Positions 1 to 10,453 are shown, numbered from the stretch's first letter. The stretch: 64,000 nt of DNA from Symsagittifera roscoffensis (GCF_963678635.1 NC_087064.1:18214509-18278508), one strand, 5' to 3'. Made by a program: numbers and translations. Notes: generated by a model from the letters alone, not told the origin.

Positions 1-770
1 AGTAGCATGACAATAAATGGTTAGTAATCATAAATCATCCTGTTGTTCCAGCTTCATCATCTAAAACATAACAGCAATCATCAACTCACTAACATCATAA
101 AACACTAAATCTTTCCTTTACACAAATTTAAAACTTTATTAAAACTTAAAGTCACTTAATTTAAAATCAGATCATCAAGGCTTATCCTTGGATCTTAAAT
201 CATTTTCTACTTAATTATATTTCAAATTTGATCATCAAGGCTTATCCTTGGATCAAACAGAACAACTTTGTTCTCCCCCACCCACTTAATTAGTGTCTAA
301 CGACCTCAAACGTCGATTCACTACCCAACCCTTTCTAAAGACCCAAGACTAATAGAAATTTTTAAACAAAACTAATCATTCAAATTAGGATAAACAGTGA
401 AGAACTTCGGTTATTCATCCTTCACTTGACCCCCCCTCTTACCAGACCCAGGATAAATCTTAGACTTAGTAAGTTTAAAATAGTATCTAACGAACTACTC
501 GCGTTCTAATTATACCTGAACCTTGTGGATCGATTTACTATTCTCCAACCCTTGAACACAATCACTACCCCTAAGTAAGATTAAGTAAGTTAACACCTTA
601 GCTTATACTAGTCACGAGAAAGTAAAAATCATTCTTCGGAATCGATATACTTTTCTCTCCAACCCTGAACAAATAGACCCAGGTTAAGCTAACCAAAAAA
701 TCGTAAGGACTAACAGTTTAAGTAATTAGAATTCACTTAACAACTTTTTGCATCCGTCATCCTAAACCTT
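1..770 (+). other. 5' leader of the giant LTR retroelement
   Basis: This is non-coding sequence upstream of the first element ORF. The 5' LTR and tRNA primer-binding site are not seen: nothing here matches the 3' LTR at 17522-18063, so they must lie left of the window. It contains a duplicated hairpin (170-194 and 230-254), three degenerate copies of a TCGAT...CTCCAACCC block (around 313, 530 and 645), and a good splice-donor-like GTAAGT at 469-474. Its length and structure would suit packaging or splicing control, which is inference. Confidence 0.6.
170..254 (+). repeat. Duplicated 25-nt hairpin in the leader
   Basis: The 25-nt block at 170-194 recurs exactly at 230-254, 60 nt apart. Each copy folds into a stem CAAGG/CCTTG closed outside by GATC/GATC, with a CTTAT loop and a two-base bulge. 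Paired leader hairpins are common in packaging or dimerisation signals of retroelements, but the role here is only inferred. Confidence 0.6.
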
Positions 771-1238
771 ATGTCATTTAAAAACCTAGGAAATAAACAA
801 ACAACCGTTTTACACAATTGTGAAATAGATAACAAAAAATACGACCTTGTAATCACACCTCATACACAAACAGTTGGATACATTCGAACAAAACGACAAA
901 CACTAAAAAGAAAAATAATAACAAAACAAAGACAAATAACACGAAAAAGATTTTCAAAAAATCGAAACGCATTTTCAGAATCAGAAACCAACAGTTTAGA
1001 CGAACTTTACAAACTAAAAGAATCAATAGATAAAAATTACCCACTTCACGATCAATTATATTTTTCTGACTCAGAAACAACTTCAAATTCATCAAAAAGA
1101 GGAAAAAGAAGAATAAAAAAGCAGTATAAACACAAACCAGTACATTTATACAATTGGAATCAACCAATTAGACACATTGATAATTACATATTAACAGTCA
1201 TCGAACGAAAAAATGAGCTCAACGCACACCCCAGGTGA
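771..1238 (+). CDS. Small, highly basic accessory protein of the retroelement (155 aa)
   Basis: I do not recognise a family. The ORF starts at the ATG at 771 and is the first ORF of the element. Residues about 40-65 and 110-125 are dense in Lys and Arg (for example RTKRQTLKRK and KRGKRRIKKQ), the look of nuclear-localisation or RNA-binding stretches; a short acidic Ser/Glu segment lies between. It overlaps the Gag-Pol start by 26 nt in another frame, so it could be a regulatory upstream ORF, an RNA-binding accessory protein, or both. A Rev-like role in exporting unspliced RNA is an analogy, suggested by the splice signals elsewhere in the element; no sequence homology supports it. Codon use is A-rich like the rest of the element, and the frame has no break. 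Confidence 0.6.
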   Translation: MSFKNLGNKQTTVLHNCEIDNKKYDLVITPHTQTVGYIRTKRQTLKRKIITKQRQITRKRFSKNRNAFSESETNSLDELYKLKESIDKNYPLHDQLYFSDSETTSNSSKRGKRRIKKQYKHKPVHLYNWNQPIRHIDNYILTVIERKNELNAHPR

Positions 1239-4200
1239 AGAAACTCCAGATGATGATGAAATCTTTCCTTTTATAGTAGACGCAGATACTGATAGAGGAC
1301 AACACATATTTTGTCAAAATTTACTCGTAAATTTATTTGAACCCGGAATCAGTCCATGTGAAACAGAGTTCCCCGATGTAAAAATCAAAAGACAAATCAT
1401 AGACCACTACTTAAAATATATATGCAACATAACACAACAGTATGGAATCTACTCCATAGAATTCACCTCACCAAACCATAATAATAGAAAATATACAATT
1501 CAAACAGACGACCTTGATTTAGAATTTTCAAAAGTTTTTTCAGAATATATAAAAAGCATCCAATATCATAACTCACAAAGAGCAAACTCCATATTCACCA
1601 ATGAAGTTTTCGCAATAATATATAGTTATATTTCGATATTAGAAAATGAAATCCCAATAACAAATGTCTCACCGACAGAAACATCTAAACATTTGAAAGT
1701 ACGACATGAAATCACACTACTCTCTAGTTATTTAAACATCATTAAAGAAAATTTCACGAAAGACGACGTTTCACAACATACAAAACACGATCTACAAAAA
1801 ATTTTGGCATGGTTCATAATAGATTATTTCACACACAATATTGATTTAATTGCACAAGCAAGAAAAAATTTTAGACCCCAAAACTCGAACGATGATACCG
1901 CTATCACAGAACAATCAGATTATGTTTGGGACCCCGAATGGTCTCATCCCGCATTTATAAGCTTCCCACAATCAATCTCAAGTCAAGCAATAAGTACGAT
2001 ATCTTACATAAGAGATTATGTAAAAGTAATACCATTAACCATTGATGCGACACCATTAAACTATAATACATTTTTACCCGATACACAAAATAATAGTTTA
2101 AACTCTACAGTTATACACAATGAAAACCTCAATGGAACTAGGAATCTTACTCAACAAGATATCCAGACACCATCACACTTCATAAATGAAGAAATTGTAC
2201 ACACAACAACTACACAACAAAGTATTTCACCAATACGCCCAAATTTAACAACACCAAGAAATACAAATCCTTCACAAACACAGGTAACCTTACAATCAAC
2301 CGTTAAACCTTCGGTTGCCCCTAAATATTCACATATGGATTACCAAACATACAGACCCATGACAATACCATCAAAAACACGCAAAACATTCACTAGAAAC
2401 AACTTTACAGACCATAATTATAATTATACACATCCATCAAAAACATATAACCAACCACAAAGAAATTTTAACCAATATACAAGATCTCGAAATTGGGATA
2501 ACCCAATGACCCAACCTAATTCAATAAATTTCCAAACAAATCCTCCACAGGATCACAGTGAAAATTACCCATTTTTTCAACAAAATAAAAATAAAAAACA
2601 GACATCTTATCAAATGGATTATTTATCCTCAGATGATGATTTCTTACAACCAGATATATTTGCACCAAATACTCAAGAATATCGTAGACAAGGAATACAG
2701 AGAACACGTACAAATCATAGAAATTTTTCTCCACAACCAATAGATGCACAACATCAACAACCAATTCAACAACAAAATCTAATTAATACACAATCTTTTC
2801 AACCAATTCAACAACAAAATCCAATGACTGCACACTCGTATCAAGCATCACAAATGCAAAATGAAATACCACTCCCATATTATCTCCAACAACATGAAAT
2901 AACAAGAAACCAACTTTCAAATTTTTCTCAAATGCCAAATGCAGCAGAATCATTACAAATGACAATGAATCCATACCTTATGGGTGGATCATCAATAACA
3001 TCAAACAAACCTTTAATGGTTTTCACAGGAACAGACCCTGAATACTCTGTAGAAGATTATTTAAATGCAGTAACAGCAAACCTGATTTTAAATATTGGAC
3101 CTGAACCAATTAATACGCCACTACATCAAAATTGGATACATCGACGCACAGCGTTAATACAAACAACCTTAGATGGCGCAGCCCAAAAATGGTTTTCAGT
3201 ACTACCTCTAGAAATAAAATCAAACTGGAAAAGGTTTACACAGGAATTTTCAAAAATGTTTGACTCAGAAAGAAACAAACAACAACAAAGAGTTTTATGT
3301 AATGAAATTCGCAGATTACCAAACGAAACCATCAAGCAAATAGCAGTACGAATCGAAACACTAGTTCGAAAAGCATATTCACTAAATACGCACGACTATA
3401 AAAACACAAAGATGACAGAAATCTTAATGATGACCTTAACACCACAATTAAGGAAAATAGCAATAAAAAAGAGAGCATCCCATCCTTCTTCAATTCGAGA
3501 ACCCGATTTAGATTTTCGAAAACTAGTAGACAAATTAGAACAAGCAGAAATCACGATGAAACTAGAAGAAACGGAAAATCTGAAATTACAATACGTTAAC
3601 AGAATTGAAACGACTCCCACTAATATTAATAATATACAGGAATCAGAGACAGACCTCGTTGAAAAAATCACTGAAATACTCAATATTTACGAAAAGAACC
3701 CAAACTTCAAAGGCAAACCATCTTTCAAAAAATGGTGTAATTATTGCCCACGATACGGACATAGTATTTCCGAATGTAGACAAAAACAGCAAGACAATCA
3801 AAATAAACCTCAAAAATATAAAGAACCAAATAAATCATTCTATCAATACATGAAAAAAGATCAAAATCTACCGAACAAAACAGTCCACAGCAACAACAGT
3901 TCAGGAAAACCACTCCCGAAAAATACAAATTATACAAGAAATCAATCACCATATAACTCAAGTTATAGAGGAAGATCACCAGAACGAAGAAACACGAACA
4001 ATTCATCACAAAATCACTACAATAGACCAAATAGTCGAAATAACTACTCCAGATCAAATTCAAATACACAACGATTTGTTTCTAGATCTAATTCCCAATC
4101 AAGAAAGAACTACTATCCAAACAACCAATCACGAAATTCATCATACAATAGGAATAGAAACTACTCCTATAATCGAAATAGAAGTTATTCAAACAACCGA

Positions 4201-7200
4201 AACCAGAATTACCCGAACAGTCAATCAAGGAATAACTCATATAATAGATCGAACTATAACAGACCAAACAATAATTACCAAAACAGATCGCGAAATAATT
4301 CACAAAATCGACACTCAAGTTATAATAATCGTTATAGAAATTATTCCCAATCACCACACCGGAATAATAATAACTACAATAATTCTAATAATCGCCACAG
4401 AAGTAGTACACCTAAACATCAAAGACAAATCAATCAAGTACAGTCTAACCCAGAAACAACATCAGACCCTCCAGGTATTGATGACACAGTAACTGATACA
4501 TTACAACTCAATCAAATAAACTGTACATCATCAGATTCAGAAAGTGATACTGAAAACACTCTTTCTATCAATATGATAAAAGTCGAAAATGACTATGAAT
4601 CTGTCATATATGAACAACCCTTTCCATCACACATATATGAAAATCAATCAGAATTTCTTCAAAATTATTACACTACACCCATAAATTCCACACCAACGAC
4701 ACAAGAAACAAACGAGATTAACACTACAGATCAAACCAATAATAATACCAAAACAAAATGCTTGAATACAAACCACATTTATCAAAATATACAAAAAGAA
4801 CAACCCAAAGAAAAAATTTGGACAATACCATTTCTCTTAGAAAGCCCAAGAAATAAAGAATTTCAACCACCAGACCTTGAAATAGATTTTTTAATTGATT
4901 CAGGAGCAGAATCAAACATAATAAACATCCCCACATTGAATGAAATAAAAACTTTACACCCAAAGCTAACACCTCTTGAAACCTCCAGTAAGTTAGCAAC
5001 AGCACAAGGATCAACATTGATAAACTACGGAAAAATCCAATTATTTCTCCTCCCCACCAGAACAATGGAACAAAGCAAAATTTTAAATAAGCCATTTAAA
5101 CAAATATTCCATATCACTGACATTAAATATAATATCATTGGAATACCATTTATTTCGAAGTATATACCAACAATTAACATACTAAATAGTAAAATATTAA
5201 TCAAAGATAAATATACAAAAACAAAAGAAACATCCTTAACATTTTTTCAAAGATTAAATAAACAACCACCATTCTTTTCAAAATTCTACCCAATATTTAA
5301 CCAACAAAGAAAACACCTAAAACCACTATCAGGAAATATCTATAATTTTTCAATCAAACAAGTTCACCAATATGATAAAGAACAAAACAAACAAAAATTT
5401 TATATGTCAGAATTTGAATTCAAACCTATTCACAAATTTTTCAAAATCACAATCTCATCCATAAAATACTTGAAAAATTCGAATTCCGATATCATTTCCT
5501 TACATGTCTATAACAACACACCTTACCAAGTAACATTACCTTTAGGACTTTTAGGATATTGTGAAACCAACGCTACAATATCACCAATACACGAAAAAGC
5601 CTATCGCGTAAATAATATACTCCAATTACTAGATATTTGCCAATCTACAATTCTTAATGAAGAATTATCTATAAATAATATAATAAGTAACGAAAACAGA
5701 AATACGGATTATTTCACAAAAACTCCATATTTCAAACCTACATTCAACATAAGTAACTACACAGAGGACCAACAAAAATTTTTAACAATGTTTAATTTCC
5801 AACATTCACAAATAACACAAGACGAATTCGAAAAATTAGCCAAACAGCTAATTAAATATTCATCAGTCTATGCAACATCAAAATTCGATGTTGGAAAAAT
5901 CAGTTCATCACTACATCTCCCGTTAAAACCAGACGCAGTTTTCAAAAAACAGAGAGCAAGTAAAGTACCGATTCACTTACATGATAAAGTAAACAGATTA
6001 CTCGACATTTTAGAACAATACAACATTATATCACCAGTAAACAAAGAAGAACAACCAAAAGGCAACACATTTATCAACCCCGTTATCATTCTAGCTAAAG
6101 GAGAATCATTAAAAATCGTTCTCGATGCTAGATACCTCAATTCACTTATAGATGAATCAAAATGTAATTGGCCCATTGAACCAATACAAGTTATTTTAAC
6201 AAAAATAAACGGCAAATACTTTACAACCGCCGATATGAATAGTGCATACAATCAAATGCCACTAGATGAACAATCACGACGTTTAACACAATTTGTTATC
6301 GGAAACCAACAATATGAATTCAACCGCTTATTCTATGGAATATCCATAGGACCAGCAGCATTTTCAGCTTTTATGAGCAAAATTTTTAGACCACTGATAC
6401 TCAAGAAAAACGCAATCACCTATTTAGACGATGTTTTTATGCAATCACAAACAAAAGACGAGATGTTCAATGTTTTAGAAAAATATCACCAAATACTTCA
6501 GAACGAAAATCTGAAGGCCGCCCCCGATAAATCACACTTCTTTTTGACAAGAGTTAAATTCTTAGGACATAATATAGAAAGAAAAACAATCACTCCATTG
6601 AAATCACGCATTGACGCTATTCAAAAACTTCAACCACCAACAAATAAAAAGAAAATCCAAGAATTTCTTGGAATGTTAAACTTTTTAAGTAAATATGTTT
6701 ATAAAATGCAATTATATCTACGACCATTTTATAACATCCTTAGACAACAAAATAACTTTGAATGGAACACAGAACATCAAACACGATTTGAAGAAATAAA
6801 GAAACTTTTAACTGAACAAATTTCAAACACAATTCCAGATTCAAATCAACCATTTTATGCAATGTGCGATGCTTCGAACTTTGGCATCGGTGCAGCACTA
6901 TTACAATCACATAATGGTACAAATAAAATGAACCTCATATCAGCAAATTCTCGATTATTCACTCAAGCAGAGCTACGACTCTCAACTCTAATGAGAGAAT
7001 GTACAGCCATAATATATACACTGACAGAATATGAATTTCTGATACTTGGATCAAAACATCCCACAGTTCTATTCACAGACCATAAACCAATCATCTTTCT
7101 TTTTACACAAAAGTCTAATCCAAACCACCGAGTTTATAGATTTCAACTAATTCTAATGAAATTTCCAAACTTACATATAGTTTGGACTGCAGGAAAAAAT

Positions 7201-9435
7201 CTTGCATTACCAGACACCTTAAGTCGAAATACACCACCTGAATTACTTACACGAAAAACAACAGTTGAAATAGCCAAAAACATAAAATTCTACCTTGCAG
7301 AAAACGAAACATCACCCCGATTGGAATGCAAATATGCAGTAAAAACTGATACTGAACAATCACAAATAAATAGTTTACAACATTTCCCACTTTATTTAGA
7401 TTGTCAAAATAATCATTATGAAGTTGATTTACTTGGAACATCAACTTTCAAACCAATCCCATATTCTCAATGGATAAAAAATAACACCCAACAAAAACGA
7501 ACAAAACAACACCTGCCTAAAAAAGACCATTTTCCACTAATTGAAAAAGAAGATTTAACTGATAAAATAAATTTATCAGGACCACAAACAAATGATTCAA
7601 AATACACAATAAATCAAGTTTTTGACCTCCACGACCCACTTGATACAATACCCTTATCTAAATTAGAAATCGAAAACATTTTTCTCCCCCCAACAGAAAT
7701 AATTACAATTTCAACACTGAAACAATATCAAAACCTTGACCCAGTAATTCGACAACTGAAATCATGGCACAAATATAAAACTAAACCTATCAAAGCAGAT
7801 TCAACCATTCTAGGAAACAAAACACTCCTCCGATACTTTCGCAAATTTAACAACACAACAATTAACGAAAATACAGACCTTTTAGAGTATAACCTGAATG
7901 AATCTACAGTTCCATGTCTCCCTTTAAGTATGATTCTTATAGCTTTTCATATTTCACATACACAAAATATTAAAGGACACTCTGGATCAGAAAAAACATA
8001 TTCAAATTTTATACAAAATTTTTACTTCCCAAATGCACCAATTTGGATAAAAGTACTATGCAATGACTGTATAGTATGTCAACTAAATAAACCTTACCCA
8101 AATCAAAAACAAATAGCACAAAAACAAGATTTTAAAGGACAAAGTTTGTACTTTAATCATCGTATCTCATTTGATACTAAAGGACCAATTTCACCCTCAT
8201 CAGAAGGAAACTCCTACATTATGGTAATTGTTGACGCATTTACACATTATGTAGCACTTAACCCAGTACCACATTGTAACGCTTATTACGCTTACACAAC
8301 ACTCTATGAACACTGGATAGCAAAATTCGGACTACCAGAAATTTTAGTTACAGACAACGGTACAGAATTCATAAATAATGAAATTATCACACTATGTCAT
8401 TTATATAACATTAAACACAAACCACGTACATCTCATGCACCTTGGACAAACGGCTTAGTCGAAGGTATGAACCGTTCATTACAAGAATATCTTAGATGTA
8501 TCATCAACGGAAATGATACAAAATATACCGAATGGTCAGCAGATGTAAAATTATTTCCCTTAGCATATAATTCACAAATAACGACAACTTTAGGAATGTC
8601 ACCATACGAAATGGTTTTTAACCAAAAGCCACGCAAACCAATAATGTTTACAGCAAATTCTCATAAAAACGCACAAGGTTATTGTCAACCAAATAAAGAC
8701 TCAATTTGTTATAACCTACCTTTACATACACACGATGAAGATCATTTTCATCACCCACAAATTCTTAAACTAGCCTCCGGTTCACACACCGAATGGATTC
8801 TAAATAGAGATAAAAAACACAATGAAATTTATCAAAAAATAACAAAAAAGTTATTACAAAGACAAAACATTAATGAACAAATCAATTCACGTTTTACACC
8901 AGCCTCCGAATTAAAAATTGGAACATTTGTTTTAATACCTAATTTTAATACACAAAAAGGAATTTCTAAAAAATTACAACCCCTTCGAAAAGGACCATAC
9001 CAAATAATTGCAAAACCCACTGATGTCACATATAAAATTACCGACTCAAACAAAAAAGAAATCGTTCAACATCGAAACAACCTATTACCTTATTACCCAA
9101 AAGAATACGCACTCCGCGAATTAACTCAATTATATTCTTTCACAGGATTAAAAATCATTCAAAATGAACCACATCTGAAAAACACAGAACAAAATGATAC
9201 CCCCACCGAAAATCAAAACACAAAACCAATCGCCACCAAAAACAATACACAAAACCATAAAGAATCCCCAAAACAAAGAAAAAATAGAAAAATGACCGAA
9301 CAAATAATACCCCAAGAACAAATCGACAAATCAGAAAATAGAAAAACAACAAGACTCCGAAATCAACCACGTAAAAACTATAAAATATTCATCCCCCAAT
9401 CTAAAATTTTAAAGAAAGTAGAATTTCAAAAGTAA
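1213..9435 (+). CDS. gag-pol: Gag-Pol polyprotein of a Ty3/Gypsy-class LTR retroelement (2740 aa)
   Basis: One unbroken frame encodes the capsid and all replication enzymes. A ~600-aa Gln/Asn/Thr/Pro-rich N-terminus precedes a retrotransposon Gag capsid-like domain (about aa 600-800, with a WKRFTQEFSKMF helix). A CCHC knuckle follows (C842, C845, H850, C855), then an Arg/Ser/Asn-rich tail to about 1075. Next come an aspartic protease (DSGA, D1229), reverse transcriptase (TADMNSAY; YLDD with D1739/D1740), RNase H (D1886), and integrase with an HHCC zinc finger (about 2245-2287), catalytic D2321, D2381 and E2417 (35 residues between the last two) and a GPY/F module at 2593. The order RT-RNaseH-IN plus GPY/F places it in Metaviridae. 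There is no frameshift between gag and pol. The start is the ATG at 1213, which overlaps the preceding ORF. All visible catalytic residues are present, so the copy looks recent and possibly competent. Confidence 0.97.
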   Translation: MSSTHTPGEETPDDDEIFPFIVDADTDRGQHIFCQNLLVNLFEPGISPCETEFPDVKIKRQIIDHYLKYICNITQQYGIYSIEFTSPNHNNRKYTIQTDDLDLEFSKVFSEYIKSIQYHNSQRANSIFTNEVFAIIYSYISILENEIPITNVSPTETSKHLKVRHEITLLSSYLNIIKENFTKDDVSQHTKHDLQKILAWFIIDYFTHNIDLIAQARKNFRPQNSNDDTAITEQSDYVWDPEWSHPAFISFPQSISSQAISTISYIRDYVKVIPLTIDATPLNYNTFLPDTQNNSLNSTVIHNENLNGTRNLTQQDIQTPSHFINEEIVHTTTTQQSISPIRPNLTTPRNTNPSQTQVTLQSTVKPSVAPKYSHMDYQTYRPMTIPSKTRKTFTRNNFTDHNYNYTHPSKTYNQPQRNFNQYTRSRNWDNPMTQPNSINFQTNPPQDHSENYPFFQQNKNKKQTSYQMDYLSSDDDFLQPDIFAPNTQEYRRQGIQRTRTNHRNFSPQPIDAQHQQPIQQQNLINTQSFQPIQQQNPMTAHSYQASQMQNEIPLPYYLQQHEITRNQLSNFSQMPNAAESLQMTMNPYLMGGSSITSNKPLMVFTGTDPEYSVEDYLNAVTANLILNIGPEPINTPLHQNWIHRRTALIQTTLDGAAQKWFSVLPLEIKSNWKRFTQEFSKMFDSERNKQQQRVLCNEIRRLPNETIKQIAVRIETLVRKAYSLNTHDYKNTKMTEILMMTLTPQLRKIAIKKRASHPSSIREPDLDFRKLVDKLEQAEITMKLEETENLKLQYVNRIETTPTNINNIQESETDLVEKITEILNIYEKNPNFKGKPSFKKWCNYCPRYGHSISECRQKQQDNQNKPQKYKEPNKSFYQYMKKDQNLPNKTVHSNNSSGKPLPKNTNYTRNQSPYNSSYRGRSPERRNTNNSSQNHYNRPNSRNNYSRSNSNTQRFVSRSNSQSRKNYYPNNQSRNSSYNRNRNYSYNRNRSYSNNRNQNYPNSQSRNNSYNRSNYNRPNNNYQNRSRNNSQNRHSSYNNRYRNYSQSPHRNNNNYNNSNNRHRSSTPKHQRQINQVQSNPETTSDPPGIDDTVTDTLQLNQINCTSSDSESDTENTLSINMIKVENDYESVIYEQPFPSHIYENQSEFLQNYYTTPINSTPTTQETNEINTTDQTNNNTKTKCLNTNHIYQNIQKEQPKEKIWTIPFLLESPRNKEFQPPDLEIDFLIDSGAESNIINIPTLNEIKTLHPKLTPLETSSKLATAQGSTLINYGKIQLFLLPTRTMEQSKILNKPFKQIFHITDIKYNIIGIPFISKYIPTINILNSKILIKDKYTKTKETSLTFFQRLNKQPPFFSKFYPIFNQQRKHLKPLSGNIYNFSIKQVHQYDKEQNKQKFYMSEFEFKPIHKFFKITISSIKYLKNSNSDIISLHVYNNTPYQVTLPLGLLGYCETNATISPIHEKAYRVNNILQLLDICQSTILNEELSINNIISNENRNTDYFTKTPYFKPTFNISNYTEDQQKFLTMFNFQHSQITQDEFEKLAKQLIKYSSVYATSKFDVGKISSSLHLPLKPDAVFKKQRASKVPIHLHDKVNRLLDILEQYNIISPVNKEEQPKGNTFINPVIILAKGESLKIVLDARYLNSLIDESKCNWPIEPIQVILTKINGKYFTTADMNSAYNQMPLDEQSRRLTQFVIGNQQYEFNRLFYGISIGPAAFSAFMSKIFRPLILKKNAITYLDDVFMQSQTKDEMFNVLEKYHQILQNENLKAAPDKSHFFLTRVKFLGHNIERKTITPLKSRIDAIQKLQPPTNKKKIQEFLGMLNFLSKYVYKMQLYLRPFYNILRQQNNFEWNTEHQTRFEEIKKLLTEQISNTIPDSNQPFYAMCDASNFGIGAALLQSHNGTNKMNLISANSRLFTQAELRLSTLMRECTAIIYTLTEYEFLILGSKHPTVLFTDHKPIIFLFTQKSNPNHRVYRFQLILMKFPNLHIVWTAGKNLALPDTLSRNTPPELLTRKTTVEIAKNIKFYLAENETSPRLECKYAVKTDTEQSQINSLQHFPLYLDCQNNHYEVDLLGTSTFKPIPYSQWIKNNTQQKRTKQHLPKKDHFPLIEKEDLTDKINLSGPQTNDSKYTINQVFDLHDPLDTIPLSKLEIENIFLPPTEIITISTLKQYQNLDPVIRQLKSWHKYKTKPIKADSTILGNKTLLRYFRKFNNTTINENTDLLEYNLNESTVPCLPLSMILIAFHISHTQNIKGHSGSEKTYSNFIQNFYFPNAPIWIKVLCNDCIVCQLNKPYPNQKQIAQKQDFKGQSLYFNHRISFDTKGPISPSSEGNSYIMVIVDAFTHYVALNPVPHCNAYYAYTTLYEHWIAKFGLPEILVTDNGTEFINNEIITLCHLYNIKHKPRTSHAPWTNGLVEGMNRSLQEYLRCIINGNDTKYTEWSADVKLFPLAYNSQITTTLGMSPYEMVFNQKPRKPIMFTANSHKNAQGYCQPNKDSICYNLPLHTHDEDHFHHPQILKLASGSHTEWILNRDKKHNEIYQKITKKLLQRQNINEQINSRFTPASELKIGTFVLIPNFNTQKGISKKLQPLRKGPYQIIAKPTDVTYKITDSNKKEIVQHRNNLLPYYPKEYALRELTQLYSFTGLKIIQNEPHLKNTEQNDTPTENQNTKPIATKNNTQNHKESPKQRKNRKMTEQIIPQEQIDKSENRKTTRLRNQPRKNYKIFIPQSKILKKVEFQK

Positions 9436-10032
9436 TTTTAACATTTGCTTCACAATCTTGAAACCTCCGAAACATTTTTCATTTACATTTTTCAAAATAA
9501 CATGCTGACAAGTACGTAATAATTCTAGTTCAAAATAAACCAATAGGATTCATCCAATCCGTCACTTTCTCTAACTCAAACTAAGACCAATTAGACGAAT
9601 CATATAGAACTCCAGGCACATCTATAACTTTAACTTTACGACCTCCAGGTCAAAAATAAGCAAACCACTCCAACTTGACAACTAAAATAAATATCACCAT
9701 AATACCGTACCCCTCCCTTATCTAATAACCCAAAGATCAACAATATTTCCCCAACTCAGACCACGAATACCCCCAAAGCAAATTTGTTAACTTAGCCTAA
9801 AGTAACAAAATGAACATTTTAATTAGCCTAAAGTATAAAAATCTCACCATACCCCGGATCATTTGACAAACAAAAATAAAGAAAAAGACGACCTCCCAGT
9901 CACCATGAAAATTGCCCCCAACAATTTTTTACAAAACTCAACCCACTTGTCAAAAAACTAATAAATAATCCGACCACACTAGAAAATCGCCTCAAACAGC
10001 AAAAAATATTCGACCAAGAGATCATTTCTTAA
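9436..10032 (+). other. Non-coding spacer between pol and the small membrane ORFs
   Basis: About 600 nt without a supported ORF. A 13-bp motif (TTAGCCTAAAGTA) is repeated at about 9792 and 9823. At its right end a pyrimidine-rich run (CTCTTCTCTCAATCAG, ending 10051) forms a good 3' splice site, the expected place for the acceptor of a spliced env-type mRNA. Confidence 0.5.
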
Positions 10033-10263
10033 ATGCTCTTCTCTCAATCAGTTACTCAAATACTCATAAATTTTAAACATTTTTTTACAATACTTGAAAC
10101 CTTTATAATATTTCTTTTTGATATACTTGAATCTTTTCTAATAATCCTAATCATTTTTTGTAACATTTTTTTAATTTTCTACACTATACTCGAACTATTC
10201 CTCCAACTTTCCAAAACCCTTGATTACATCCACAGGTACGATTCATATAACTTGTCTAAATGA
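10033..10263 (+). CDS. Small hydrophobic membrane protein of the element (76 aa)
   Basis: I recognise no family. Nearly the whole protein is Phe/Ile/Leu-rich, with one or two membrane-spanning stretches between about residues 10 and 58 and a short polar C-terminus. Its stop overlaps the next ORF as ATGA (10260-10263). A strong 3' splice site (AG at 10050-10051) lies just inside the ORF and would enter its frame in phase 1, so the protein may really be made from a spliced mRNA with its first codons supplied by the gag start exon. Viroporin or ion-channel function is a guess from size and hydrophobicity. Its position, its overlap with the next ORF and its splice signal argue against chance. Confidence 0.5.
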   Translation: MLFSQSVTQILINFKHFFTILETFIIFLFDILESFLIILIIFCNIFLIFYTILELFLQLSKTLDYIHRYDSYNLSK

Positions 10264-10448
10264 TAGGAAAAATTTTCAGTAGAACTGATATTTTTTTATT
10301 GTTTGTAATTTTCATAGCATTCTTATCATCCCTCATTTTGACCATATGTAAATGTATAAAGAAAACAATCTTCACATTTGCCCTAGCAACAAGCCTCCTA
10401 ATTCTTTTTTTAGAAGAATATTATAATAAACATAAACCTTCCCACTAA
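10260..10448 (+). CDS. Second small membrane protein of the element (62 aa)
   Basis: Unrecognised. It starts at an ATG that shares the ATGA junction with the stop of the previous ORF, a typical termination-reinitiation arrangement. Two hydrophobic segments are visible (about residues 11-29 and 36-51), separated by a short CKCIKK basic/cysteine loop, followed by a polar tail; this looks like a two-span membrane hairpin. Pairing with the preceding hydrophobic ORF suggests the two act together at a membrane, but nothing in the sequence names the activity. Confidence 0.5.
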   Translation: MIGKIFSRTDIFLLFVIFIAFLSSLILTICKCIKKTIFTFALATSLLILFLEEYYNKHKPSH

Positions 10449-10453
10449 AGTAA

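Noticed and set aside
1-770. Looked for a 5' LTR at the left edge
   Set aside because: No similarity to the 17522-18063 LTR by eye. The region behaves as leader, so the 5' LTR must be outside the window.
10446-10453. Ribosomal frameshift from the second membrane ORF into the AUG-less ORF
   Set aside because: The -1 frame has its own stop at 10451-10453 before the open region begins, so a single shift before 10446 would terminate at once.
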